Shown piece after piece: positions 9,520 through 18,221 of a DNA stretch of 64,000 bases; the first letter of the stretch is position 1, and every line of letters begins with the position of its first letter. Origin of the DNA: Silanimonas sp. (lineage in GTDB: Bacteria; Pseudomonadota; Gammaproteobacteria; Xanthomonadales; Xanthomonadaceae); the NCBI GenBank assembly GCA_018334015.1, contig JAGXTI010000024.1, forward strand, positions 1-64,000, written 5' to 3'. The position numbers and the translations under genes are program-made. The notes beneath the pieces were generated by a model that saw nothing but the letters and a program-made list of their open reading frames with translations, made no database searches and was not told where the DNA came from.

Positions 9520-9864
9520 ATGTCGCTGAACAAGTCGCTGTTCGCCATTGTCGCCGCCCTGGCGCTGGCTGCCTGCACCCCGCCGGCCGATGAGGCCGCT
9601 GCTCCGGCCGACGCCGCCGCTCCGGCTGCCGACGCGACTGCTCCGGCTGCCGACGTCGCCGTGATCGACCCGGCGGCTCCGGTTGATCCGGCCGCTGCTC
9701 CGGTTGACCCGGCCGCTGCTCCGGTTGACCCGGCGGCTCCGGTTGACCCGGCGGCTGCTCCGGTTGACCCGGCGGCTGCTCCGGTTGACCCGGCGGCTGC
9801 TCCGGTTGATCCGGCCGCTGCTCCGGCTGACCCGGCCGCTGCTCCGTCCTATCCGGCCCAGTAA
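9520..9864 (+). CDS. Small lipoprotein made mostly of Pro-Ala-Val-Asp repeats
   Basis: The 114-residue protein starts with a lipoprotein signal peptide (MSLNKSLFAIVAALALAAC) with lipobox LAAC and lipidated Cys19. The mature part has no globular domain. An Ala/Pro/Asp-rich stretch is followed by about eight tandem PAA(A)PVD units and a short PSYPAQ tail. No aromatic core, charged cluster or known motif is present apart from repeated acidic residues. It is probably an extended outer-membrane or periplasmic spacer; the function is unknown. A GAGG motif precedes ATG 9520. It sits alone between the thiolase and methylcrotonyl-CoA carboxylase genes, with its own promoter candidate and a strong terminator. 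Confidence 0.8.
   Translation: MSLNKSLFAIVAALALAACTPPADEAAAPADAAAPAADATAPAADVAVIDPAAPVDPAAAPVDPAAAPVDPAAPVDPAAAPVDPAAAPVDPAAAPVDPAAAPADPAAAPSYPAQ
9670..9837 (+). repeat. In-frame 18/21-bp tandem repeat (PAAPVD / PAAAPVD)
   Basis: About eight head-to-tail units encode PAAPVD (18 bp) or PAAAPVD (21 bp); the last keeps the frame with small changes (PAAAPAD). Units differ mostly at third positions (gcc/gcg, gac/gat). Unit number could vary between strains by slippage without breaking the frame. Confidence 0.85.
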
Positions 9865-9888
9865 TCGGTCCGCGAGCGTCACGCTTCG

Positions 9889-9919
9889 AAAGCCGCCGGG
9901 TTCGCCCGGCGGCTTTTTT
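9889..9919 (+). terminator. Intrinsic terminator of the lipoprotein gene
   Basis: AGCCGCCGGG (9891-9900) pairs with CCCGGCGGCT (9905-9914) across a TTCG tetraloop, followed by a run of six T (9914-9919). This is a textbook rho-independent terminator 25 nt after the stop codon. Confidence 0.92.
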
Positions 9920-9966
9920 GTACCCGCTGCTCGCCAGCGCCTGAGCCCTTTCGGGTGTCGGCTCGT

Positions 9967-9972
9967 TACACT
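9967..9972 (+). promoter_or_regulatory. Candidate -10 element for the mccB operon
   Basis: TACACT lies 30 nt before the ATG of the carboxyltransferase gene and directly after the strong upstream terminator, so a new transcript should begin about here. No clear -35 was seen. Confidence 0.45.
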
Positions 9973-10002
9973 CTCGGGCTGCCGCAGACCACGCCCATCA
10001 CG

Positions 10003-11625
10003 ATGCCCGTCCTGACCAGTCCGATCGACCCGCGCGCCCCCGATTTCCTCGCCAACGCCGAGGCCTTGAAAGTCGCCGTCGCCGAGCTCGAACAGCGCCT
10101 GGCCCGTGCCGCCGAGGGCGGTGGCGACAAGGCCCGGGCCAAACACACCGAACGCGGCAAGCTGCTGCCGCGGGAGCGCATCGAAGCCCTGCTCGACCCC
10201 GGCTCGCCCTTCCTCGAGATCGCCCCGCTGGCCGCCGAAGGCCTGTACGAGGGCGCCGCGCCAGCCGCCGGCATGATCTGCGGCATCGGCAATGTGCACG
10301 GCCAGCAGGTCGTGGTGGTCGCCAACGACGCCACCGTCAAGGGCGGCACCTACTTCCCGATGACAGTGAAGAAGCACCTCCGCGCGCAGGAGGTGGCCCT
10401 CGAAAACCGCTTGCCCTGCGTCTACCTCGTCGATTCCGGCGGTGCCTTCCTGCCGCTGCAGGACGAGGTGTTCCCCGACAAGGAGCACTTCGGCCGCATC
10501 TTCTACAACCAGGCCCGGATGAGCGGCTTGGGCATCCCGCAGGTGGCGGTGGTGATGGGTAGCTGCACGGCCGGCGGCGCCTACGTGCCGGCGATGTGCG
10601 ATGAATCCATCATCGTCAAGGAGCAGGGTACGATTTTCTTGGGCGGGCCGCCGCTGGTGAAGGCCGCGACCGGCGAAGTGGTCGACGCCGAAGCCCTCGG
10701 TGGTGCTGATGTGCATACCCGCATCTCCGGCGTGGCCGACCACTACGCCGAGGACGACCGCCACGCGCTGCAGATCGCTCGCGACGTGCTGGCCCACCTC
10801 AACCGCAAGAAGGCGGTGTCGGTCGCCGTGCGTCCAGTGCGCGAACCGCTCTACCCGGCCGGGCAGCTGTACGGCGTGGTGCCGAAGGACACGCGCAAGC
10901 CCTTCGACATCCGCGAGGTCATCGCAAGGCTCGTCGATGGCAGCGAGTTCCAGGAGTTCAAGGCCCGCTACGGCAGCACGCTGGTCTGCGGCTTCGCCCA
11001 CCTGCACGGCTACCCGGTCGGCATCGTCGCCAACAACGGCATCCTGTTCGCCGAGAGTGCACTCAAGGGCGCGCACTTCATCGAGCTGTGCAACCAGCGC
11101 AACATTCCGCTCGTGTTCCTGCAGAACATCACCGGCTTCATGGTCGGCAAGAAGTACGAGAACGCCGGCATCGCCAAAGACGGCGCGAAGATGGTCACCG
11201 CCGTGGCCTGCTCGCACGTGCCGAAGTTCACCGTCGTGATCGGCGGCAGCTTCGGTGCCGGCAACTACGCCATGTGCGGCCGTGCCTACGGTGCACGCTT
11301 TTTGTGGATGTGGCCGAACGCGCGCATCAGCGTGATGGGCGGCGAACAGGCCGCCAGCGTGCTGGCGACCGTGAAGCGCGACGGTCTCGAGGCCGCCGGC
11401 AAGCGCTGGAGCGCCGAGGACGAGGAGGCCTTCAAGGCCCCGATCCGCGCGCAGTACGAAACGCAGGGCAGCCCCTACTACGCGACGGCACGCCTCTGGG
11501 ACGACGGCATCATCGACCCCGCCGACACCCGCCGCGTGCTCGGCCTCGCGCTGTCGGCCGCACTGAACGCGCCGATCGAGCGCACCACCACCACCGAGCA
11601 GCGCTACGGCGTGTTCCGGATGTGA
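10003..11625 (+). CDS. liuB: Methylcrotonyl-CoA carboxylase, carboxyltransferase (beta) subunit
   Basis: The 540-residue protein transfers carboxyl from carboxybiotin to 3-methylcrotonyl-CoA, forming 3-methylglutaconyl-CoA. It has the two crotonase-like carboxyltransferase halves. The N-half shows the oxyanion and CoA-binding segments ([26 protein letters not shown]). The C-half shows [15 protein letters not shown] and [16 protein letters not shown], which match methylcrotonyl rather than propionyl or acetyl carboxylases. ATG 10003 was chosen because the in-frame codons upstream lie in the promoter region. It is the first gene of a tight liuB-liuC-liuD-liuE-acetyltransferase run. Confidence 0.95.
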   Translation: MPVLTSPIDPRAPDFLANAEALKVAVAELEQRLARAAEGGGDKARAKHTERGKLLPRERIEALLDPGSPFLEIAPLAAEGLYEGAAPAAGMICGIGNVHGQQVVVVANDATVKGGTYFPMTVKKHLRAQEVALENRLPCVYLVDSGGAFLPLQDEVFPDKEHFGRIFYNQARMSGLGIPQVAVVMGSCTAGGAYVPAMCDESIIVKEQGTIFLGGPPLVKAATGEVVDAEALGGADVHTRISGVADHYAEDDRHALQIARDVLAHLNRKKAVSVAVRPVREPLYPAGQLYGVVPKDTRKPFDIREVIARLVDGSEFQEFKARYGSTLVCGFAHLHGYPVGIVANNGILFAESALKGAHFIELCNQRNIPLVFLQNITGFMVGKKYENAGIAKDGAKMVTAVACSHVPKFTVVIGGSFGAGNYAMCGRAYGARFLWMWPNARISVMGGEQAASVLATVKRDGLEAAGKRWSAEDEEAFKAPIRAQYETQGSPYYATARLWDDGIIDPADTRRVLGLALSAALNAPIERTTTTEQRYGVFRM

Positions 11626-11669
11626 TCCGGCGGCGGCCGCGGCCGCCTGCTTTTCCGAGCGGAGTTCCC

Positions 11670-12461
11670 ATGTCCCCATCCATCGATCTTCAACACCGTG
11701 GCGCCGTGGCCTGGCTCTCGCTGGCCCGCCCCGCGGTGCACAACGCCTTCGACGCCGGGTTGATCGCGGCTCTGAACAACACGCTCGACGCACTGGCCAG
11801 CGACGACAGCGTGCGCGCACTGGTGCTGACCGGCCAGGGCAGCACCTTCTCGGCGGGCGCCGACCTTAACTGGATGCGCGGCATGGCGGCCGCCAGCGAA
11901 GCCGAGAACTTCGCCGACTCGCTGGAACTGGCGCGGCTGATGCGCGGCCTGAACTTCTTTCCGAAGCCCACCCTCGCCCGCGTCAACGGCTCGGCCTACG
12001 GCGGCGGTGTGGGGCTGGTGGCCTGCTGCGACATCGCCATCGGTGTGGAGGGCGCAAAGTTTTCGCTGTCGGAAGCCAAGCTCGGCCTCGTGCCGGCGGT
12101 GATCTCGCCCTATGTTGTTGCCGCCATCGGTGCGCGGCAGGCGCGCAAGCTGTTCCAGACCGCCGAGGTGTTCGAGGCGCCGGAGGCCGCCCGCATCGGT
12201 CTGCTGCACCGCTGTGTGCCGGCGGCTGAATTGGATGAGGCCGTCGACCGCGAACTGCACTGGCTCGGCAAAGGCGGTCCTCTCGCCCAAGCTGAGGCGA
12301 AATCGCTGGCATTGCGCATGGGCGGTATGACGCGCGCAGATGCCGAGCGCATCGACACCGAAAACGCGCGGCTGATCGCGCGCTTGCGGGTGTCGCCCGA
12401 GGGCCAGGAGGGCCTCGCCGCTTTTCTCGACAAGCGCGCACCGCGCTGGGTGAACCCCTGA
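11670..12461 (+). CDS. liuC: Methylglutaconyl-CoA hydratase (crotonase family)
   Basis: The 263-residue crotonase-fold enzyme should hydrate 3-methylglutaconyl-CoA to HMG-CoA. The oxyanion-hole segments are FSAGADLNWMRGM and AYGGGVGLVACCD, and the active-site Glu region is FSLSEAKLGLVPAVISPY. The last is typical of liuC and its relatives and unlike the two-Glu fatty-acid hydratases. GGAG lies 6 nt before ATG 11670. The in-frame extension upstream overlaps liuB and was rejected. Its stop overlaps the liuD start (TGATG), suggesting translational coupling. Confidence 0.93.
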   Translation: MSPSIDLQHRGAVAWLSLARPAVHNAFDAGLIAALNNTLDALASDDSVRALVLTGQGSTFSAGADLNWMRGMAAASEAENFADSLELARLMRGLNFFPKPTLARVNGSAYGGGVGLVACCDIAIGVEGAKFSLSEAKLGLVPAVISPYVVAAIGARQARKLFQTAEVFEAPEAARIGLLHRCVPAAELDEAVDRELHWLGKGGPLAQAEAKSLALRMGGMTRADAERIDTENARLIARLRVSPEGQEGLAAFLDKRAPRWVNP

Positions 12462-14503
12462 TGTTCCACACGCTCCTGATCGCCAACCGCGGCGAGATCG
12501 CCTGCCGGGTCATCCGCACCGCCCGCAAGCTGGGCATCCACACCGTGGCCGTCTACTCCGACGCCGACGCCGAGGCCCAGCACGTGCGCCTTGCCGATGA
12601 AGCCCATCGCATCGGCGGCCCTGCGCCCGGCGACAGCTACCTGCGCGGCGATGCCATCCTCGAGGTGGCGAAGCGCACGGGTGCGCAGGCCATCCATCCG
12701 GGCTACGGCTTCCTCTCCGAGAACGCCGACTTCGCCGACGCGGTGGCCGCCGCCGGCATCGCCTTCGTCGGCCCCTCGGGCAGCTCGATGCGCAAGATGG
12801 GCAGCAAGGCCGGTGCCAAGGAGCTGATGCATTCGGCCGGCGTGCCGGTGGTGCCGGGCTACACCGGCGAGGATCAGGACCCGGCGCGCTTGCAGCGCGA
12901 AGCCGACGCCATTGGCTACCCGCTGATGATCAAGGCCGCGCACGGCGGCGGCGGCAAAGGCATGCGGATCGTGCGAGTCTCGGGCGATTTCGCCGCCGCA
13001 CTGGAGAGCTGCCAGCGCGAAGCGAAGAATGCCTTCGGCCGCGACCGCGTGCTGCTCGAGCGCTACGTCGAGAAGCCGCGCCACATCGAGATCCAGGTGT
13101 TCGCCGACGCGCACGGCCACACCCTGCACCTCAACGAACGTGAGTGTTCGGCGCAGCGCCGCTACCAGAAGGTGGTCGAGGAATCGCCTTCGCCCTTCCT
13201 GACACCCGCTCTGCGCGGGGCCATGGGTGCCGCCGCCGTGCAGGCTGCCCGGGCGATTGACTACGTCAATGCCGGCACCGTCGAGTTCATCGTCGGGCAG
13301 GACGGTGGCTTCTACTTCATGGAGATCAACACCCGGCTGCAGGTCGAGCATCCGGTGACCGAGCTCGTGACCGGGCTGGACCTCGTCGAGCTGCAACTGC
13401 GCGTTGCCACTGGCGAAGCCCTGCCCTTCGCGCAAGCCGATGTGCAGCAGCACGGCCATGCCATCGAGCTGCGGCTGTATGCCGAAGACCCTGCGGCGGG
13501 CTTCCTGCCGGGTTCCGGCAAGCTTGAGCGCCTGCGCCTGCCGGTGCCCTCGGCGCATGTGCGGCTCGACGGCGGCGTGGTCGAAGGCGACACGGTCACC
13601 ATTTTCTACGACCCGATGATCGCCAAGCTGATCGTCTGGGACGAGACCCGCCCGCGCGCCCTGGCCCGCCTGCGTGAAGCCCTGATGGACTGCGACATCC
13701 GCGGCCCGAAGTCAAACGTGACCTTTCTCGAAGCGCTGGTGCGCCACCCGAGCGTGATCGAAGGCACGATCGACACCGGCTACCTCGACCGCGCGCTGGA
13801 CGAGGTGCTCACGCCCGCGACGCCGCCGCCGGCCTCGCTGCTCGCCCTTGCGGCGGCGGCGGTGCTGCTGCACGAGGAGCAGGCCACCCGGGCCTGCGCC
13901 GCCAGCGGAACCGACCCGAGCTCGCCCTGGGCGATCACCGATGGCTGGCGGCTGGGCCACGGTGGCGCGCGTCGTCTGGTGTTCGACAGCGCCGGCACGC
14001 GCCATGTGCTGAGCGCACGCGGGCATGACGGCGATTACGAGCTGATGCTTCGCCTCGACGAGTTGAAGCACGGCGCTGCGCGAGGGGAGTCGCAAGCCGT
14101 GGGGCCTTTGCGTGTCGAGAGCCTGCGCATCGACGCTCAGGGCCGTGCGTCCGCACGCGTGGATGGCGTGGCCCTTGCGGCTCGTGTCCATGTTGATGCC
14201 GAAACGGTGCTGCTGCACGACGGCAGCCAGCGCTGGCTGATCGAACGCCTTGGCGCCTACGCCTTCGCCGGAAATGCCGGTGCGGGCGGCGACGGCACGC
14301 TGAAGGCACCGATGCCCGGCCGTGTGGTGCTGGTCAAAGTGCAGCCGGGCGACACCGTGACCGAAGGCCAGGAATGCGCGGTGATGGAGGCGATGAAAAT
14401 GGAGCTGGGTCTGAAAGCCCCTCGCACCGGCATCGTCAAGGCGGTCCGCGTCAGCGCCGGTGATTTCGTCGAGGCCGATGCCGTATTGGTGGTGCTGGAA
14501 TGA
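12461..14503 (+). CDS. liuD: Methylcrotonyl-CoA carboxylase, biotin (alpha) subunit
   Basis: The 680-residue protein contains three parts. The biotin carboxylase module covers about 1-450: N-terminal FHTLLIANRGEIACRVIRTA, ATP-grasp glycine loop KAAHGGGGKGMR, and FMEINTRLQVEHPVTE. A BT-type linker follows, then a biotinyl domain at the C-terminus with EAMKMEL, where Lys646 carries biotin. It carboxylates biotin with ATP and bicarbonate for the liuB subunit. The start ATG overlaps the liuC stop by one base and the stop overlaps liuE by four, so the genes are one transcriptional unit. Confidence 0.95.
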   Translation: MFHTLLIANRGEIACRVIRTARKLGIHTVAVYSDADAEAQHVRLADEAHRIGGPAPGDSYLRGDAILEVAKRTGAQAIHPGYGFLSENADFADAVAAAGIAFVGPSGSSMRKMGSKAGAKELMHSAGVPVVPGYTGEDQDPARLQREADAIGYPLMIKAAHGGGGKGMRIVRVSGDFAAALESCQREAKNAFGRDRVLLERYVEKPRHIEIQVFADAHGHTLHLNERECSAQRRYQKVVEESPSPFLTPALRGAMGAAAVQAARAIDYVNAGTVEFIVGQDGGFYFMEINTRLQVEHPVTELVTGLDLVELQLRVATGEALPFAQADVQQHGHAIELRLYAEDPAAGFLPGSGKLERLRLPVPSAHVRLDGGVVEGDTVTIFYDPMIAKLIVWDETRPRALARLREALMDCDIRGPKSNVTFLEALVRHPSVIEGTIDTGYLDRALDEVLTPATPPPASLLALAAAAVLLHEEQATRACAASGTDPSSPWAITDGWRLGHGGARRLVFDSAGTRHVLSARGHDGDYELMLRLDELKHGAARGESQAVGPLRVESLRIDAQGRASARVDGVALAARVHVDAETVLLHDGSQRWLIERLGAYAFAGNAGAGGDGTLKAPMPGRVVLVKVQPGDTVTEGQECAVMEAMKMELGLKAPRTGIVKAVRVSAGDFVEADAVLVVLE

Positions 14504-15417
14504 CTGCCGACGCTCACGCCCATGCCGCGAGGGCTGATGCCGTCCGCATCGTCGAGGTTGGCCCGCGCGATGGCCTGCAGAACGAAAAGGCGATGATCGC
14601 CACGGCCGACAAGATCGCGCTGATCGAGAGGCTCGCGGCCACGGGCTTGGGCACCGTCGAGGCGACCGCCTTCGTCAGCCCGAAGTGGGTGCCGCAGATG
14701 GCCGATGCCGCCGAGGTCTATACCGGCATCGCCAAGCGCGAGGGTGTGCGTTACCCCGTGCTGGTGCCGAACCTGCAGGGCTACGAGCGGGCGCGGGCGG
14801 TGGGTGTGACCGAGATCGCCGTGTTCGGCGCAGCCTCCGAGGCCTTCAGCAAGGCCAACATCAACGCCAGCATCGCTGAATCGCTGGAGCGCTTCGCGCC
14901 GGTGCTCGACGCGGCCAAGCGCGACGGCGTGGCCGTGCGCGGCTACGTCTCCACCGTGCTCGGCTGCCCCTACCAGGGCGAGGTGCCGGTGCGTGAGGTG
15001 GTGCGCGTGGCCAAGGCCCTGCAGGCGATGGGCTGCTACGAGATTTCGCTCGGCGACACCATCGGCGTCGGCACGCCGCGCAAGGCCCGCGCCATGCTCG
15101 AAGCCGTGGCCGGCGAGCTGCCGATGGCGGCACTGGCGGTGCATTTCCATGACACCTACGGTCAGGCGGTGGCCAACGTCGCCGCCTGCCTCGAGGCCGG
15201 CGTGCGTGTCGTGGACGCCGCCGTGTCCGGCACCGGTGGCTGCCCCTACGCGAAGGGCGCTTCGGGCAATGTCGCCACCGAAGACATCGTTTACCTGCTC
15301 GATGGCATGGGTTTTTCCCACGGTGTCGATCTCGACGCGATCATCGAAACCGGGCGCTGGCTGTCGGCTCGGCTCGGCCGCGACTCCATGAGCAAGGTGA
15401 ACCGTGCAAAACCATGA
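14500..15417 (+). CDS. liuE: Hydroxymethylglutaryl-CoA lyase
   Basis: The 305-residue HMGL-family TIM barrel splits HMG-CoA into acetyl-CoA and acetoacetate, the last dedicated step of leucine breakdown. The metal- and substrate-binding N-terminal motif is VEVGPRDGLQNEK, the family segment VEATAFVSPKWVPQMAD follows, and the C-terminal signature with the catalytic Cys is GTGGCPYAKGASGNVATED. It overlaps liuD by four bases (ATGA) and is itself overlapped by 14 bases by the next gene. Confidence 0.95.
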   Translation: MTADAHAHAARADAVRIVEVGPRDGLQNEKAMIATADKIALIERLAATGLGTVEATAFVSPKWVPQMADAAEVYTGIAKREGVRYPVLVPNLQGYERARAVGVTEIAVFGAASEAFSKANINASIAESLERFAPVLDAAKRDGVAVRGYVSTVLGCPYQGEVPVREVVRVAKALQAMGCYEISLGDTIGVGTPRKARAMLEAVAGELPMAALAVHFHDTYGQAVANVAACLEAGVRVVDAAVSGTGGCPYAKGASGNVATEDIVYLLDGMGFSHGVDLDAIIETGRWLSARLGRDSMSKVNRAKP

Positions 15418-16270
15418 ACTCCTGCGCGCGGCCGTGGCCTACGCCGGCCGTCGCCCGACCCGCGAACACCCCATCGCATTCGACGTGGGTACGCCACTGA
15501 CGGTGATACGCAACGATGACGAGTGGCCGGACTTCCACTGGTGCGTGACGCCACAGGGCAGCGAAGGCTGGGTGCTGCGCTCGGCCTTCGAGCTCGCCGA
15601 CGAGGCCTCGCTCGACGCCCTGCCCGCGCGGGCGGTCGCCATCACCGACTACGACGCCCACGAGTTGGCGCTGGTGCCCGGCGAACGCCTGCTGGTCGGC
15701 GACGACCAGGGCGGCTGGCGCTGGGGTTATTCAGTCACTGGCGACGCCGGCTGGGTTCGCAAGTCCGACCTCACCCAAGTGGAGGATGCCCCGCGCTTCG
15801 TGATGCGCCCGATGCGTTCGACCGATGATGCCGCCATCGCCGACATCATCCGCAGCGTGATGCCGGAGTTCGGCGCCGACGGGCCGGGCTTCGCCATCCA
15901 CGACGCGGAAGTCGCGGCGATGCATTCGGCCTACGCGCGGCCGGGCACGGCGTACTTCGCCATCGAAGTGTCCGGCACGGTGCTGGGCGGCGGCGGCATC
16001 GCGCCACTCGATGGCGTCGACGGCGTCTGCGAGTTGCGCAAAATGTATTTCCGGCCCGGGTTGCGCGGCCTCGGCGCAGGCACCGCGCTGATCGGGCGCT
16101 GCCTGCACTCCGCACGGCGGCTCGGCTACCGCCGGTGCTACCTCGAGACGCTCACCGGGATGGACGCAGCGCAGGCCCTGTACGAGCGCGCCGGGTTCGA
16201 GTGCATCCCCGAGGCGATGGGCGCGACCGGCCACTTCGGCTGCAACCGCTTCTACCTGCGCGCACTGTGA
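15404..16270 (+). CDS. GNAT N-acetyltransferase with N-terminal SH3-like domains
   Basis: The 288-residue protein appears to be a fusion. Residues 1-65 and 70-125 each look like an SH3-like beta barrel (PDFHWCVTPQGSEGWVLRS; GGWRWGYSVTGDAGWVRKS). Residues about 130-288 form a GNAT acetyltransferase with the acetyl-CoA loop RPGLRGLGAGTAL and C-terminal YLETLTGMDAAQALYERAGF. The substrate is unknown. It starts with GTG at 15404, inside the liuE end, preceded by AAGGTGA, so it is translationally coupled to the leucine operon. It could acetylate an amino acid or a protein of the pathway, but nothing in the sequence proves this. Confidence 0.8.
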   Translation: MQNHELLRAAVAYAGRRPTREHPIAFDVGTPLTVIRNDDEWPDFHWCVTPQGSEGWVLRSAFELADEASLDALPARAVAITDYDAHELALVPGERLLVGDDQGGWRWGYSVTGDAGWVRKSDLTQVEDAPRFVMRPMRSTDDAAIADIIRSVMPEFGADGPGFAIHDAEVAAMHSAYARPGTAYFAIEVSGTVLGGGGIAPLDGVDGVCELRKMYFRPGLRGLGAGTALIGRCLHSARRLGYRRCYLETLTGMDAAQALYERAGFECIPEAMGATGHFGCNRFYLRAL

Positions 16271-16300
16271 GCGATCGCCCAGCGGCCGCGCGATGCCGGC

Positions 16301-17326
16301 TCAGCTCGTGCGCCGCGCCCGCGACTCGATGAAGAAACTGCTGCGCTTGCGCGGTTGCAGGTAGTCGAAGGCCGCACGCGGCAGCGCCTGCGGTTTGATG
16401 GCGCGCTGGATCGACAACTCGGAATGCTCAGCCAGTGGAACGATGAGGGCATCATCGGGGCGCAGGTTCGGCTCGTGGATCAGCACCCTGGGTTTCAGCG
16501 CATTGGTGGGATCGACCGCGACCGACAGCGCGAAACGGCCGTCCGAAAGGTGCAGCACCGAGCCGGGTGGATAGATGCCCATCATCCGGATGAAGGCGTT
16601 GAGCGCGGCGGCATCGAACTTCTCCTTGGTCTTCCGGTAGACCGCTGCGATGGCGTCATGCGGCGTCAGTGCATGGATCGGGTTCGGCGGGTTGCACAGG
16701 TTGTCGTAGTGATTCACCAGCGCAACGATCCGCGCCGCCGGATGGATGGCCTCGCCTTTCAGGCCTTGCGGGTAGCCGCTGCCGTCGCTGGCCTCGTGGT
16801 GCTGGGCGACGACGGCGGCCGCGGCCTCGCCGAGGCCCATGCGCTCGGCCAGTGTGCGGCTGTGCTCGACATGGCTCTGGAACATCCGGCGTTCCGTCGG
16901 GCTGGGTGAGTCGGCCTTGCCGCGCATGACGTCCGGCAGCTCGATTTTGCCGACATCGTGCAGCAGTGCGCCCACGCCGACGGCCTCGATCATCGCGTCT
17001 TCAAAGCCCATGGCCCGGCCCAGCAGCACCGAGAGCACCGAGACGTTGATGGCGTGCAGTGCAGTCTCCTGCCCGGCTTTTTCGGAGAGCAGACGGATGG
17101 CGACATCCTGCTCCTGCTGCACGGCCCGGACCATGCCGCTCACCTCGGTCTCGGCGATGGCGCGAGCCTCTTCGGGCTGGCCCCGCACGTTTTGCAGCAC
17201 GCTTCGAAAGGCCCTGGATAAGGCGCTGAAGCGGCGTTCGCAGCGGTCGAGGCTCTGCCGCTGCGCATCGAGCGCATCGGTTGGCGGTGCGGTGGTGGGC
17301 TCCTCGTCGAAACTGGACACACGCAC
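16301..17326 (-). CDS. HD-GYP domain protein (putative c-di-GMP phosphodiesterase)
   Basis: The 341-residue soluble protein has a helical N-terminus of about 95 residues and then an HD-GYP domain. The metal motif HDVGKIELPD is intact. The signature stretch reads HHEASDGSGYPQGL instead of the usual HHERxDGxGYP, so Arg is replaced by Ala. HD-GYP enzymes hydrolyse c-di-GMP, and this change may lower or alter activity. There is no receiver or PAS domain and no transmembrane segment. The start is GTG; the GTG at 17320, two codons further in, has better spacing from AGGGGG and may be the true start. It is convergent with the acetyltransferase gene. Confidence 0.85.
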   Translation of the reverse strand: MRVSSFDEEPTTAPPTDALDAQRQSLDRCERRFSALSRAFRSVLQNVRGQPEEARAIAETEVSGMVRAVQQEQDVAIRLLSEKAGQETALHAINVSVLSVLLGRAMGFEDAMIEAVGVGALLHDVGKIELPDVMRGKADSPSPTERRMFQSHVEHSRTLAERMGLGEAAAAVVAQHHEASDGSGYPQGLKGEAIHPAARIVALVNHYDNLCNPPNPIHALTPHDAIAAVYRKTKEKFDAAALNAFIRMMGIYPPGSVLHLSDGRFALSVAVDPTNALKPRVLIHEPNLRPDDALIVPLAEHSELSIQRAIKPQALPRAAFDYLQPRKRSSFFIESRARRTS

Positions 17327-17412
17327 CCCCTGCGCCAGCCCATGCCCCCTCCGGGCCCTGTGTTCCGCTCGGCAGTGTGCCGGTAAGCCCGCTCGTTAGG
17401 CAGGGGCTCGGG

Positions 17413-17418
17413 TAAAAT
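17413..17418 (+). promoter_or_regulatory. Candidate -10 element for the SDR/efpL pair
   Basis: TAAAAT lies 24 nt before the dehydrogenase ATG, with GGAG between them as ribosome binding site. It sits in the short divergent region next to the HD-GYP gene. Confidence 0.45.
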
Positions 17419-17442
17419 CGCGTGCCTTTCCCGGAGCCTCCC

Positions 17443-18213
17443 ATGCACCTCGCATCCGTCCGCGCCGTCGTCACCGGCGGCGCCTCCGGCCTCGGCTTTG
17501 CCGTGGCCCAGTTCCTCGTCGCGAACGGCGGCAAGGTCGCCCTGTTCGACCTCAACGCCGAACGTGGCGCAGCCGCCGTGACCCAGCTCGGTGCCGACAA
17601 TGCGTTTTTCTTCCGCACCGACGTCAGCGACGAGGCCAGCGTCGCCGCCAACGTGCAGGCGGCGAAAGGCGCCATGGGCAGCCTCAATGCCGCCATCAAT
17701 TGCGCCGGCGTCCTCGGTGCAGGTCGTGTTCTGGGCAAGGAGGGCGCGATGCCGCTCTCGACCTTCGCCAGCACGGTGATGGTGAACCTCGTTGGCAGCT
17801 TCAACGTGGCCAAGGCGGCGGCGGCGCTGATGCAGACGAACGAGCCGGGCGAAGACGGCGAGCGCGGCGTCATCGTCAACACCGCATCCGTCGCCGCCTA
17901 CGAGGGCCAGATCGGCCAGGCCGCGTATGCCGCGAGCAAGGGCGGCGTGGTCGGCATGACCCTGCCGATGGCCCGCGAGTTCGCCCGCATCGGCGTGCGG
18001 GTGATGACCATTGCGCCGGGTGTGTTCCATACGCCGATGGTCGACGGCATGCCCGAGACCGTGTACCAGAGCCTCTGCGCCCAAGTGCCCTACCCCTCGC
18101 GGCTCGGCCAGCCGGAGGAGTTCGCCGAGACCGTGGGCTTCATCCTGCGCACCCGCTACCTCAACGGCGAAACCATCCGCATCGATGGCGCCATCCGCAT
18201 GCAGCCGAAGTGA
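17443..18213 (+). CDS. 3-hydroxyacyl-CoA dehydrogenase, short-chain (HSD10-like)
   Basis: The 256-residue short-chain dehydrogenase has the NAD-binding TGGASGLG, NCAGV and the catalytic Ser/Tyr/Lys set in NTASVAAYEGQIGQAAYAASKGG. This stretch is almost the HSD17B10 (type II 3-hydroxyacyl-CoA dehydrogenase) signature, so a likely job is NAD-dependent oxidation of short or branched 3-hydroxyacyl-CoAs, for example 2-methyl-3-hydroxybutyryl-CoA from isoleucine. GGAG precedes ATG 17443; the GTG seven codons upstream has no such site. It is followed after 8 nt by efpL, so the two are co-transcribed. Confidence 0.88.
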   Translation: MHLASVRAVVTGGASGLGFAVAQFLVANGGKVALFDLNAERGAAAVTQLGADNAFFFRTDVSDEASVAANVQAAKGAMGSLNAAINCAGVLGAGRVLGKEGAMPLSTFASTVMVNLVGSFNVAKAAAALMQTNEPGEDGERGVIVNTASVAAYEGQIGQAAYAASKGGVVGMTLPMAREFARIGVRVMTIAPGVFHTPMVDGMPETVYQSLCAQVPYPSRLGQPEEFAETVGFILRTRYLNGETIRIDGAIRMQPK

Positions 18214-18221
18214 GGCGTTGA

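Noticed and set aside
9670-9837. Tandem repeats considered as a CRISPR array
   Set aside because: The units are direct 18/21-bp coding repeats in frame with no spacers.
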